From Calditrichia bacterium (GTDB taxonomy: Bacteria; Calditrichota; Calditrichia; RBG-13-44-9), in assembly GCA_026991005.1 (NCBI GenBank), contig JALXCH010000052.1, positions 1 to 8,795 of the forward strand: DNA of 8,795 nt, in the 5' to 3' direction. Position numbers and translations under genes: made by a program. A model generated the notes under the pieces. It was not told the origin of the DNA. It did no database searches and was given only the letters and a program-made list of their open reading frames with translations. Numbering within the stretch: position 1 is the first letter of the stretch; each line of letters starts with the position of its first letter. Below, piece after piece: positions 1-5,688 of the stretch.

Positions 1-1407
1 ATTAGCTTGAATCGGAACGGCGAGGTTATCTACATCAATCCCAGCACTCGCAAAGTACTGAATAGTTTTAATTTATCTGAAAAAGACATTCAGTTCATTT
101 TGCCCGATCATTTAAGCGAATTCCTGAAAAAATACCGGGACAAGAAGGAGCTGTATCTGGAACTGGAGAAGGAATTTCAGAATCGGGTGTTTCACTATCT
201 AATTTACCGTCCCTCCTCGGAGGATTATTATTATCTTTACGGGAATGAAATTACCGAGCGAGTGGAGCTTCAGCGGCAGTTGTTGCAAACCGAGCGCATC
301 CGTGCCATTGGCGAGATGGCTGCCGGAGTAGCCCACGATTTCAACAACCTGCTGGCAACGATTCTGGGACGTACCCAGTTGCTATTGTTAAAAACCGAAA
401 ATCCACAGATACAGAACGAACTGAAAGTCATCGAAAAAGCCGCCATCGACGGGGGACAAATTGTAAAACGCATGCAGGAGGTTACCCGGGAGCGGCGCGC
501 TAAAAACTACGAGCCTCTGGATTTAAACGAACTCATTAAAGAAAGCATCATTCTAACCGCCAACAAGCTTAAAATTAGCACCCAGCTCAAAGGGTTCCCG
601 GTACAGTTACGCACCGATTTTCAGGACAATCTCGTTGTGAAAGGAAATCCCGTCGAACTTAAGGAAGTGTTTACCAATCTTTTGCTTAACGCTTATGATG
701 CCCTACCCAACGGCGGGGAAATTTACATCTCCACCCGCAAGACCGAAGATAATCAGGCTCAGGTAATTTTTAAAGATACCGGTATTGGAATGCCGGAAGA
801 AGTGCGCCAGAAAATATTCAATCCCTTCTTTACCACCAAAGGAGACAAAGGTACGGGATTGGGTCTAAGCATTGCTTACCGCACCATTTCCTCCCACGGA
901 GGCAATATTAATGTAGAGAGCGAAGTGGGTGTGGGGACTACCTTCACCATCATCCTGCCCCTCACCAGCGAGCAGGTTAAGAAAAAACGGGGACGCGAAA
1001 GCTTTAGTCAGGAGAAAATTGGAGAGGTTCATCTATTAATTGTGGACGATGAACCGGAATTGCTGGAAACCATGGCCGAAATTTTACGGTTGAAGTTTAA
1101 AACCGTAGAAATCGCACCTAACGGTCATGACGCATTGGCGAAAATTGAGGCACATAAATTTGATGTGATTCTTACCGACCTGGGGATGCCGGAAATGTCC
1201 GGTTGGGAGTTAGCCCGCCTGATTAAAAAGAAACTTCCTGATTCCCGGGTAATCCTGGTGACCGGATGGGGTGAACAGGCACGGGAGGAATTGAAACATC
1301 ATCCCTACGTGGACGATGTGTTACCCAAACCGTACGAACTTAAAGACCTCATCCAGAAAATTTCGCGTTTCTATACCAATCAGCCCGTGCTGGAAAATGG
1401 GGTGTAA
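1..1407 (+). CDS. Hybrid sensor histidine kinase with C-terminal receiver domain (5' truncated by window)
   Basis: Signal-transduction kinase that would autophosphorylate on His and pass phosphate to its own receiver. The frame is open to base 1 and the first residues (ISLNRNGEVIYINPS) read as the middle of a PAS domain, so the true start lies upstream; the TTG at 7 is not a credible start. Numbering from that TTG: PAS remnant to about 85; HisKA/H-box GEMAAGVAHDFNN with phospho-acceptor His110; N-box TNLLLNAYDA around 223-232; G1 box DTGIGM 257-262; F-box FNPFFTTK 271-278; G2 box GTGLGL 282-287; receiver from about 341 with the acidic pair Asp347/Asp348, phospho-acceptor Asp391, Thr419 and Lys441. 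All catalytic residues are present, so kinase and receiver should be functional. No membrane segment lies in the visible part; the input domain is unseen. No cognate regulator lies next to it. It converges on lpdA with an 89-nt gap. Confident in the family; the signal is unknown. Confidence 0.95.
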   Translation: MSLNRNGEVIYINPSTRKVLNSFNLSEKDIQFILPDHLSEFLKKYRDKKELYLELEKEFQNRVFHYLIYRPSSEDYYYLYGNEITERVELQRQLLQTERIRAIGEMAAGVAHDFNNLLATILGRTQLLLLKTENPQIQNELKVIEKAAIDGGQIVKRMQEVTRERRAKNYEPLDLNELIKESIILTANKLKISTQLKGFPVQLRTDFQDNLVVKGNPVELKEVFTNLLLNAYDALPNGGEIYISTRKTEDNQAQVIFKDTGIGMPEEVRQKIFNPFFTTKGDKGTGLGLSIAYRTISSHGGNINVESEVGVGTTFTIILPLTSEQVKKKRGRESFSQEKIGEVHLLIVDDEPELLETMAEILRLKFKTVEIAPNGHDALAKIEAHKFDVILTDLGMPEMSGWELARLIKKKLPDSRVILVTGWGEQAREELKHHPYVDDVLPKPYELKDLIQKISRFYTNQPVLENGV

Positions 1408-1496
1408 ACTCCTTCCGCCAGAGAACATCTTATTATTCTCAAACATCAGAATTTTTCAAACAAGGTACTGGGCAACCCCATATCTCCCCTGCTCCG

Positions 1497-2903
1497 TTAA
1501 ATATGAATCGCCTCTCCCAGCGCATCGCCTGCTGCTTCCATAATTGCTTCGCTGAGCGTGGGATGGGCATGAACCGTGTGCTGAAGTTCGTGGAAAGTGG
1601 TTTCCAGGGTTCGTGCAATTCCCAGTTCCGCAATAAGCTCGGTTGCTTCCGGGCCAATGATATGGGCACCCAGCAATTCACCGTATCGGGCGTCGAACAC
1701 CAATTTCACCATGCCTTCCACCTCTCCAATGGCCCGGGCTTTACCACTGGCACGGAACGGGAAGCGCCCCACTTTAATCTCCAATCCCTTCTCTTTGGCC
1801 TGCTCTTCGGTAAGTCCTATGCTGGCCACCTGTGGCTGGCAATAAGTGCAACCGGGAATATTTCCGTAATCCAGCGGTCTGGGATTGGCCCCCCGTAGAT
1901 GATCCACGGCAATAATCCCTTCGTGCGAGGCAACATGCGCCAGGTACGGCGCCCCAATCACATCCCCGATGGCATACACGTAAGGAACCGAGGTACGATA
2001 AAATTCATCCACCCGGATAGTGTTCTTTTCCACCTCAATATCCAGCTGCTCCAGCCCCACATTTTCCACATTTCCGACCACACCAATGGCAATTAGCGCC
2101 ACATCGGCTTCCAGCTCCACATCTTTCCCTTTACGATTAAGCTTGATTTGAACCCCACCGGAAGAGCGCTGGATTTGCTCCACCCGGGCCCCCGTGTAAA
2201 GCTGAATCCCCTTCTTTTTAAATGCCCGTTCTAACTGGGAAGCAATTTCGGCATCCTCCAGTGGCAAAATATGGGGCATCATTTCGATTAATTGAACCTG
2301 GCTCCCGAAGGAATTGTAAAAATAGGCAAATTCCACACCGATTGCACCTGCACCAATAATGGCCAGACGCTTCGGCGGTTCCTGCAACAGCATTGCTTCT
2401 CTGCTGGAAATAATCTGTTTCCCGTCGAATTCCACTCCCGGAAAGCTGCGGGCACGCCCACCCGTGGCAATGATGATGTACTCCGCACGGATGGTGCGTA
2501 ACACCTTGCCATCATCATCCGTTACGGTAACCAAATGCTCTCCCCCAATGCGTCCCCACCCCTGGATGTGTTCAATTTTATTTTTTTTGAAAAGATACGC
2601 CACACCCCGGGAGTTGATATCTGCTACGTCCCGGCTCCGTTTAATGATGGCGGGAAAATCAAAATCGGCCTGGGAGATGTTCAGCCCGAACTCCTTTGCT
2701 CGCTTTACCTGATTCCAGACTTCGGCACTGCGAAGCAACGCTTTGGTGGGAATGCACCCCCAGTTCAGACACACGCCCCCCAATTCTCGCGCTTCCACCA
2801 CTGCAGTTTTCAATCCCTTCTGCGCCGCTCGAATCGCCGCAACATATCCGCCCGGCCCACTACCAATAACCACCAGATTATAATCGTATGTTGTATTTGC
2901 CAT
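1497..2903 (-). CDS. lpdA: Dihydrolipoamide dehydrogenase (E3)
   Basis: FAD-dependent, NAD-linked oxidoreductase that reoxidises the dihydrolipoyl groups of 2-oxoacid dehydrogenase complexes or of glycine cleavage H protein; cytoplasmic. The 468 residues match the usual family length. Visible motifs: FAD-binding GSGPGG at 14-19 with the ribose-binding Glu37; redox-active disulfide in GGVCLNWGCIPTK, Cys45 and Cys50; second Rossmann motif GAGAIG at 184-189 with Glu207 at the end of the next strand, which favours NAD over NADP; second FAD motif AIGD at 311-314; and the C-terminal interface motif HAHPTLSE, giving the catalytic His447-Glu452 pair. The ATG is preceded by an AGAGG Shine-Dalgarno about 7 nt away. 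It lies 79 nt downstream of the DUF2203 gene on the same strand and may be read from the same transcript. No E1, E2 or glycine-cleavage genes are in the window, so its complex cannot be named from context. Confidence 0.97.
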   Translation of the reverse strand: MANTTYDYNLVVIGSGPGGYVAAIRAAQKGLKTAVVEARELGGVCLNWGCIPTKALLRSAEVWNQVKRAKEFGLNISQADFDFPAIIKRSRDVADINSRGVAYLFKKNKIEHIQGWGRIGGEHLVTVTDDDGKVLRTIRAEYIIIATGGRARSFPGVEFDGKQIISSREAMLLQEPPKRLAIIGAGAIGVEFAYFYNSFGSQVQLIEMMPHILPLEDAEIASQLERAFKKKGIQLYTGARVEQIQRSSGGVQIKLNRKGKDVELEADVALIAIGVVGNVENVGLEQLDIEVEKNTIRVDEFYRTSVPYVYAIGDVIGAPYLAHVASHEGIIAVDHLRGANPRPLDYGNIPGCTYCQPQVASIGLTEEQAKEKGLEIKVGRFPFRASGKARAIGEVEGMVKLVFDARYGELLGAHIIGPEATELIAELGIARTLETTFHELQHTVHAHPTLSEAIMEAAGDALGEAIHI

Positions 2904-2982
2904 GGTTCATCCTCTTTTTACTTTTTCCACAAACTTCTTCGGCTGTAATGCTGATTCATTTTCACTGGAAGGTCTCTTTTAA

Positions 2983-3381
2983 TTAAAAACTCTCCAGATC
3001 GGTACGATGAGCACACCCAAGCCCGGCTCCATGCCAGAAACGGATTTCTTCTTCACCCAGCCGATAACAAAAATAGGCTTCTTCCCCGTTATCGCGCACG
3101 GTGGGGAAATCCACAAAGCCTTCTTCGATATTGGTTACTACCAATCCTTCGTTCTTCAACATTTCGAGCAGTTCCACCACCCTCCGGGCTTCCCGGGTAC
3201 TTCCCGAGCGCTGCACCTCACCGGTTCCACCAAAATAGGGCAAATCGTACAAATTGTACCCCATCTGGAATAAATATGTGGCCAGACTGGCCATTTCTTC
3301 AATAATAACTCGATTTTTTTGCAGGGTTAATTGTGCTTCGTGAAGGGTAAAATATTTGCGGGGGCTCATATCTCCATTCAT
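2983..3381 (-). CDS. DUF2203 family protein
   Basis: Small soluble protein of 132 residues with no assigned function. The family signature is recognisable: an N-terminal KYFTLHEAQ segment (9-17) followed by predicted helices, then the conserved block GFVDFPTVRDNGEEAYFCYR (88-107) and LGEEEIRFWH (108-117), which in DUF2203 proteins forms the 'D-FP--R-G--V-LCW-LGE-EI-FWH' core. It has no signal peptide or membrane segment. Its ATG overlaps the stop of the upstream SirB1-like gene as ATGA, which implies translational coupling. A second in-frame ATG at codon 5 has a GGAG only 2 nt before it, too close for good initiation, so the overlapping ATG is preferred. Family assignment is from memory of the motif; role unknown. 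Confidence 0.85.
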   Translation of the reverse strand: MNGDMSPRKYFTLHEAQLTLQKNRVIIEEMASLATYLFQMGYNLYDLPYFGGTGEVQRSGSTREARRVVELLEMLKNEGLVVTNIEEGFVDFPTVRDNGEEAYFCYRLGEEEIRFWHGAGLGCAHRTDLESF

Positions 3382-4232
3382 AAATAAAATTGCCTTAATT
3401 GTTGCAACAACGTTTCCATTTCTTCAACTTTGTTCCGATCTTCCTTATACGATGAATAAACCAGTTTAATGTTACGCATCAATCGCAAAACGATTTGAAA
3501 ATCTGTGGTGCCCCGCAGAATGGCTACGGGATTGATGACATTGGCGCTATTCAAATAGGCCAGGCACTCTTTGCGGGTGTAAATCTTTCCTCCGTAAAAC
3601 GGATCGCAGAACACCTCGTCGGTACCGTTATCGAACTTAACGATAAAATGAGCTGGCATGGGGACTCCCAGAATGGGAATTCCCATTCTGCGGGCAATCA
3701 GGATATAGAGAATAGAGAGGGATATGGGAATCCCCTTTTTCGTTTCCAGCACCCGATCAATAAAGTTGTTATCGGGATTGTAGTAATCCCGACTGTTCCC
3801 CCGAAAACGATATTTTTTAAACAGATAATAATTGATGTGATCCAGAAATGCCAGCGGATGCCCGGCAAAAGGCATATGAGCGTGAATCTCCTCGGCCATT
3901 CGATCCAGCCGATGCTGAATGGCGGGAATGTCCACCTCCGGATTGTTCCAGTAGGCCAGAATCATTACCGCCTTTTCCAGATCGATGTCCTCCAGGTGAT
4001 GTTCCAGCATTTGCTGAAACGCCGCCTGTACCAGTTCGAAATGCAAATCCTTGTACTTTTTCTTCAATAGCGTACGCTGTTCTCTGGGAACCTGCAATAA
4101 ATAGAAGCTCTTCTTAAGAATTAATTCCTGGGCGTTCTTAAGAAAAGAACTGCGTAAAATTTTTTGAATTTCCGGACTTTCGTCATCCAGAAGTTTAAAC
4201 AGATACTGAATTTTGGTGTTTGTCTCTAACAA
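3378..4232 (-). CDS. SirB1 family / transglutaminase-like protein
   Basis: 284-residue cytoplasmic protein of the SirB1 (transglutaminase-like core) family; biochemical role not established. Residues 1-130 are helical, including the family-typical EDIDLEKAVMILAYW (81-95). The core spans about 131-215: YNPDNNFIDRVLETKKGIPI (151-170), a helix SLSILYILIARRMGIPILGV, PAHFIVK with His195, and CDPFYGG with Asp210. In true transglutaminase or protease members a Cys sits at the start of that helix; here it is Ser (Ser171), as I recall for SirB1 proteins generally, so a Cys-type catalytic triad is absent. The C-terminus (236-284) is a short helical tail where many members carry TPR repeats. The start is TTG at 4230-4232, with a GGGGG stretch 5 nt upstream; no ATG occurs before codon 75, which would remove conserved residues. 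It is the first gene of a probable operon with DUF2203 and perhaps lpdA. Confidence 0.88.
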   Translation of the reverse strand: MLETNTKIQYLFKLLDDESPEIQKILRSSFLKNAQELILKKSFYLLQVPREQRTLLKKKYKDLHFELVQAAFQQMLEHHLEDIDLEKAVMILAYWNNPEVDIPAIQHRLDRMAEEIHAHMPFAGHPLAFLDHINYYLFKKYRFRGNSRDYYNPDNNFIDRVLETKKGIPISLSILYILIARRMGIPILGVPMPAHFIVKFDNGTDEVFCDPFYGGKIYTRKECLAYLNSANVINPVAILRGTTDFQIVLRLMRNIKLVYSSYKEDRNKVEEMETLLQQLRQFYL

Positions 4233-4261
4233 AATATCCCCCGTGTTACCTACCAGAGAAA

Positions 4262-4290
4262 ATTTAATACCGGATAGGACTAAATCCCAA
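4262..4290 (-). promoter_or_regulatory. Candidate sigma70-type promoter for the SirB1-DUF2203(-lpdA) operon
   Basis: On the minus strand, TTGGGA (4285-4290) and TTAAAT (4262-4267) are separated by exactly 17 nt. Each box matches 4 of 6 consensus positions. Transcription would start near 4255, leaving a leader of about 22 nt with the G-rich ribosome-binding stretch before the TTG start. It is a weak match, supported mainly by spacing and position. Confidence 0.35.
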
Positions 4291-4371
4291 TAAAAAAATA
4301 ACTTGGGTGTTTCGAAGCAGAATTGATTTACGGCAAAAAACCGGTTTTTATTTTCCGGAAGCGCAATGATG

Positions 4372-4402
4372 CAAAAAAATGTCCCGGAGTTTTCTCCGGG
4401 AC
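4372..4402 (-). terminator. Rho-independent terminator of the secG-tRNA-Leu unit
   Basis: A perfect 9-bp inverted repeat, GTCCCGGAG (4381-4389) and CTCCGGGAC (4394-4402), encloses a 4-nt loop. Read on the minus strand it is followed at once by ATTTTTTT (4380-4373). It lies 30 nt beyond the tRNA 3' end, so it closes that unit and insulates the SirB1 operon. A second weaker element follows: two CCGG tetramers at 4355-4358 and 4341-4344 and a T6 run on the minus strand (4340-4335). Confidence 0.9.
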
Positions 4403-4432
4403 TATGTGCAGGGTAAAGAATTTTAGTTATAG

Positions 4433-4517
4433 TGCTGGCGGCGGGATTTGAACCCGCACGGGCGTCTCGCCCACTGCCCCCTCAAGACAGCGTGTCTGCC
4501 GATTCCACCACGCCAGC
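4433..4517 (-). tRNA. tRNA-Leu (anticodon GAG)
   Basis: 85-nt class II tRNA read on the minus strand. The acceptor stem GCTGGCG pairs fully with CGCCAGC and is followed by discriminator A; CCA is not encoded (next bases CTA). The D-arm has the Leu-type GTGGAATCGGCAGACAC. The anticodon loop is TTGAGGG with anticodon GAG at 4483-4481, in the stem CTGTC/GGCAG. The long variable arm GGGCG-AGA-CGCCC is expected for Leu. The T-arm is GCGGG-TTCAAAT-CCCGC. It decodes CUC and CUU. The 5' end is 6 nt after the secG stop codon, so it must be processed from the secG transcript unless a promoter lies inside secG. Confidence 0.97.
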
Positions 4518-4523
4518 ATCCGT

Positions 4524-4883
4524 TTATTTTTGCGGTGTTTGCGTCGGTTGCGTTTGCTGGGGATTCATCGGTGCCACCGGAAGCGGTGCCGCCTGTTGCT
4601 GCTGTTGCTCTTTCTGCATCTCCCGTTGAATCACGCTTTGCCGGGCACCTTCCGACGGGCGTCCTACCCAGCCAATAATTAAACACAAAAGTAAATATAA
4701 AGTTGCCAGAATTGTGGTCGCTTTTTGTAAAAACGATGCCGCGCTGCGGGGACCTAAAACGCCGCTACTTCCCAATCCACCAAACGAAGCCGCTAACCCG
4801 CCACCTTTGGAAGACTGCATCAGAATCGTAATGGTCATTAAAATGGCTACCAGCACAAACAGAAAAATCAGAATCGTGTACAT
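4524..4883 (-). CDS. secG: Preprotein translocase subunit SecG
   Basis: Inner-membrane subunit of the SecYEG channel that assists SecA-driven protein export. The 119 residues show the SecG plan: membrane segment 1 at about 2-22, the conserved cytoplasmic LMQSSKGGGLAASFGG at 21-36, the LGPRSAASFLQKAT motif at 43-56 leading into membrane segment 2 at about 55-74, then a charged tail. The tail (about 88-119) is rich in Gln and Pro, includes five consecutive Gln, and is low-complexity; such tails vary between species. The ATG has a strong upstream GGAGG about 10 nt away. The gene has its own promoter (4921-4949) and shares a transcript with the tRNA-Leu(GAG) gene just downstream. It fits the heavy secretion expected of an organism that exports T9SS-tagged proteins, whose first step is Sec. 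Confidence 0.95.
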   Translation of the reverse strand: MYTILIFLFVLVAILMTITILMQSSKGGGLAASFGGLGSSGVLGPRSAASFLQKATTILATLYLLLCLIIGWVGRPSEGARQSVIQREMQKEQQQQQAAPLPVAPMNPQQTQPTQTPQK

Positions 4884-4920
4884 TCGGTTATTTCCTCCAG
4901 AAAATCAATTTTAGCGTGCA

Positions 4921-4949
4921 AATATATACTGTACCGGATGCTATTTCAA
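4921..4949 (-). promoter_or_regulatory. Sigma70-type promoter of secG-tRNA-Leu
   Basis: On the minus strand, TTGAAA (4944-4949) and TATATT (4921-4926) are separated by exactly 17 nt. Each box matches 5 and 4 of 6 consensus positions respectively. The predicted start, near 4914, leaves a leader of about 30 nt containing the GGAGG ribosome-binding site of secG. Confidence 0.65.
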
Positions 4950-5127
4950 GTTGTTTTTAAATTGAGAATCCGACCGGCCAATTTTTTGGATTGGTACATT
5001 CTTCCGAGGTAACAATTGTTTAATTCATTCTCTGAAGTCACACGTCAAGTCTGGAAACAAAATAGATGGACTAAATTGGCAGGACCATCTGAAACAGAAA
5101 ATTCCATTTACAAAATGACAAAAACAC

Positions 5128-5156
5128 TTGACACCTGAGGAGAAAGGTATTATATT
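5128..5156 (+). promoter_or_regulatory. Sigma70-type promoter of the tRNA-Gly/tRNA-Leu unit
   Basis: A perfect consensus -35 box TTGACA (5128-5133), a 17-nt spacer and TATATT (5151-5156). The predicted start at about 5163 is only some 6 nt before the mature tRNA-Gly 5' end. It is divergent from the secG promoter and has the same -10 hexamer and spacing. Confidence 0.8.
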
Positions 5157-5168
5157 TTTGCCGCTTTT

Positions 5169-5241
5169 GCGAGAGTAGCTCAGTTGGTAGAGCATAACCT
5201 TGCCAAGGTTAGGGTCGCGGGTTCGAGTCCCGTCTCTCGCT
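5169..5241 (+). tRNA. tRNA-Gly (anticodon GCC)
   Basis: 73-nt cloverleaf. The acceptor stem GCGAGAG pairs with CTCTCGC and is followed by discriminator T, as in E. coli tRNA-Gly(GCC); CCA is not encoded (next bases CAA). The D-arm is GCTCAGTTGGTAGAGC. The anticodon stem TAACC/GGTTA holds loop TTGCCAA with anticodon GCC at 5202-5204. The variable loop is GGGTC and the T-arm GCGGG-TTCGAGT-CCCGT. It decodes GGC and GGU. It is the first gene of a short tRNA unit driven by the strong promoter just upstream. Confidence 0.97.
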
Positions 5242-5249
5242 CAAAGAAG

Positions 5250-5283
5250 AAGGTACTTGTGGTGAGCAAGTGCCTTTCTTTTT
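5250..5283 (+). terminator. Terminator-like hairpin between the two tRNA genes
   Basis: AAGGTACTTG (5250-5259) pairs with CAAGTGCCTT (5267-5276), 10 pairs including one T-G, around a 7-nt loop, and is followed by TCTTTTT. This is the form of an intrinsic terminator, 8 nt after tRNA-Gly and 9 nt before tRNA-Leu. It could terminate part of the transcripts or serve as a processing spacer. Confidence 0.6.
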
Positions 5284-5292
5284 ACATGGGTT

Positions 5293-5378
5293 GCCCGGGT
5301 GGCGGAATTGGTAGACGCCAGGGACTTAAAATCCCTTGGTCCGTTTGGACCGTGCCGGTTCGAGTCCGGCCCCGGGTA
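5293..5378 (+). tRNA. tRNA-Leu (anticodon UAA)
   Basis: 86-nt class II tRNA. The acceptor stem GCCCGGG pairs with CCCGGGT, with a G1-U72 wobble at the end, which E. coli tRNA-Leu(UAA) also has; discriminator A; CCA not encoded. The D-arm is GCGGAATTGGTAGACGC. The anticodon stem AGGGA/TCCCT holds loop CTTAAAA with anticodon TAA at 5327-5329. The long variable arm is GGTCC-GTTT-GGACC and the T-arm GCCGG-TTCGAGT-CCGGC. It decodes UUA and UUG. I see no good separate promoter in the 51-nt gap after tRNA-Gly, so it probably depends on readthrough from there. Confidence 0.97.
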
Positions 5379-5380
5379 CA

Positions 5381-5416
5381 AAAAACACCGCCTTGCCAGG
5401 CGATGTTTTTATTTTA
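5381..5416 (+). terminator. Rho-independent terminator after tRNA-Leu(UAA)
   Basis: AAAAACACCGCCT (5381-5393) pairs with AGGCGATGTTTTT (5398-5410) around a TGCC loop, 12 of 13 positions paired with one C/A mismatch, and ATTTTAT follows. The A-run on the left arm means it would also look like a terminator when read on the minus strand. Confidence 0.85.
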
Positions 5417-5688
5417 TCCTGCCTTGATAACCCGCTCCGTTGTTTAGCCAACACCTTAAACGAATGGTTATTTTATTTAGAAAATTGGCCAAAACCCATA
5501 AATAAAAAAGAGAAAATGTGGTTCAATTTTCAAATTGATTAAATTAGACCACTCAGCTATGAGTAAGTATTTGTAAGTAATGGCCGCATTTCTTAAATTT
5601 AGTATCATTATATAAATTTTTATTACCAGATAGACGAAAGGCACACCAGAGGTGTTTGCTTTAAGAACAAACATTCAGGGGAACAGGA
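5417..5688. other. AT-rich intergenic region upstream of the four-helix-bundle gene
   Basis: No credible gene. It contains an imperfect 12-bp inverted repeat (5518-5552, listed separately) and a small hairpin GC-ACACC-AGA-GGTGT-TT-GC at 5641-5659, 18 nt before the Shine-Dalgarno AGGGGA (5677-5682) of the next gene. A weak promoter candidate is TTGTAA (5571-5576) and TAAATT (5594-5599), 17 nt apart, which would leave a leader of about 80 nt carrying the small hairpin. Confidence 0.5.
5518..5552. repeat. Imperfect inverted repeat, 12-bp arms
   Basis: GTGGTTCAATTT (5518-5529) pairs with AAATTAGACCAC (5541-5552) around an 11-nt loop, with one T-G and one C/A position. An alternative shorter perfect fold pairs TCAATTT (5523-5529) with AAATTGA (5532-5538). 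No T-run follows on the plus strand, so it is not a typical terminator. Function unknown; the AT-rich setting makes chance occurrence possible. Confidence 0.5.

Noticed and set aside
7..9. TTG as the start of the histidine kinase
   Set aside because: The frame stays open to base 1 and the first residues read as the interior of a PAS domain, so the gene is cut by the window edge.
1408..1496. Possible bidirectional terminator between the convergent kinase and lpdA genes
   Set aside because: Only short weak pairings such as GAGAA/TTCTC were found, without a G/C-rich stem and T-run.
2977..2988. 12-bp palindrome TTTTAATTAAAA at the end of the DUF2203 gene
   Set aside because: It is pure A/T, includes the stop codon, and is likely by chance in this composition.
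3495..4070. Plus-strand open frame of 191 codons opposite the SirB1-like gene
   Set aside because: It mirrors a conserved coding region on the other strand and its translation shows no family features.
4336..4349. Palindrome AAAAACCGGTTTTT upstream of the SirB1-like gene as an operator
   Set aside because: It lies outside the predicted promoter and is more simply read as a weak secondary terminator for the tRNA-Leu unit.
4423..4686. Minus-strand open frame overlapping tRNA-Leu and the end of secG
   Set aside because: It is a different frame of secG running through a tRNA gene; low-complexity composition only.
5184..5542. Plus-strand open frames across the tRNA genes
   Set aside because: They translate tRNA and terminator sequence and have no protein features.
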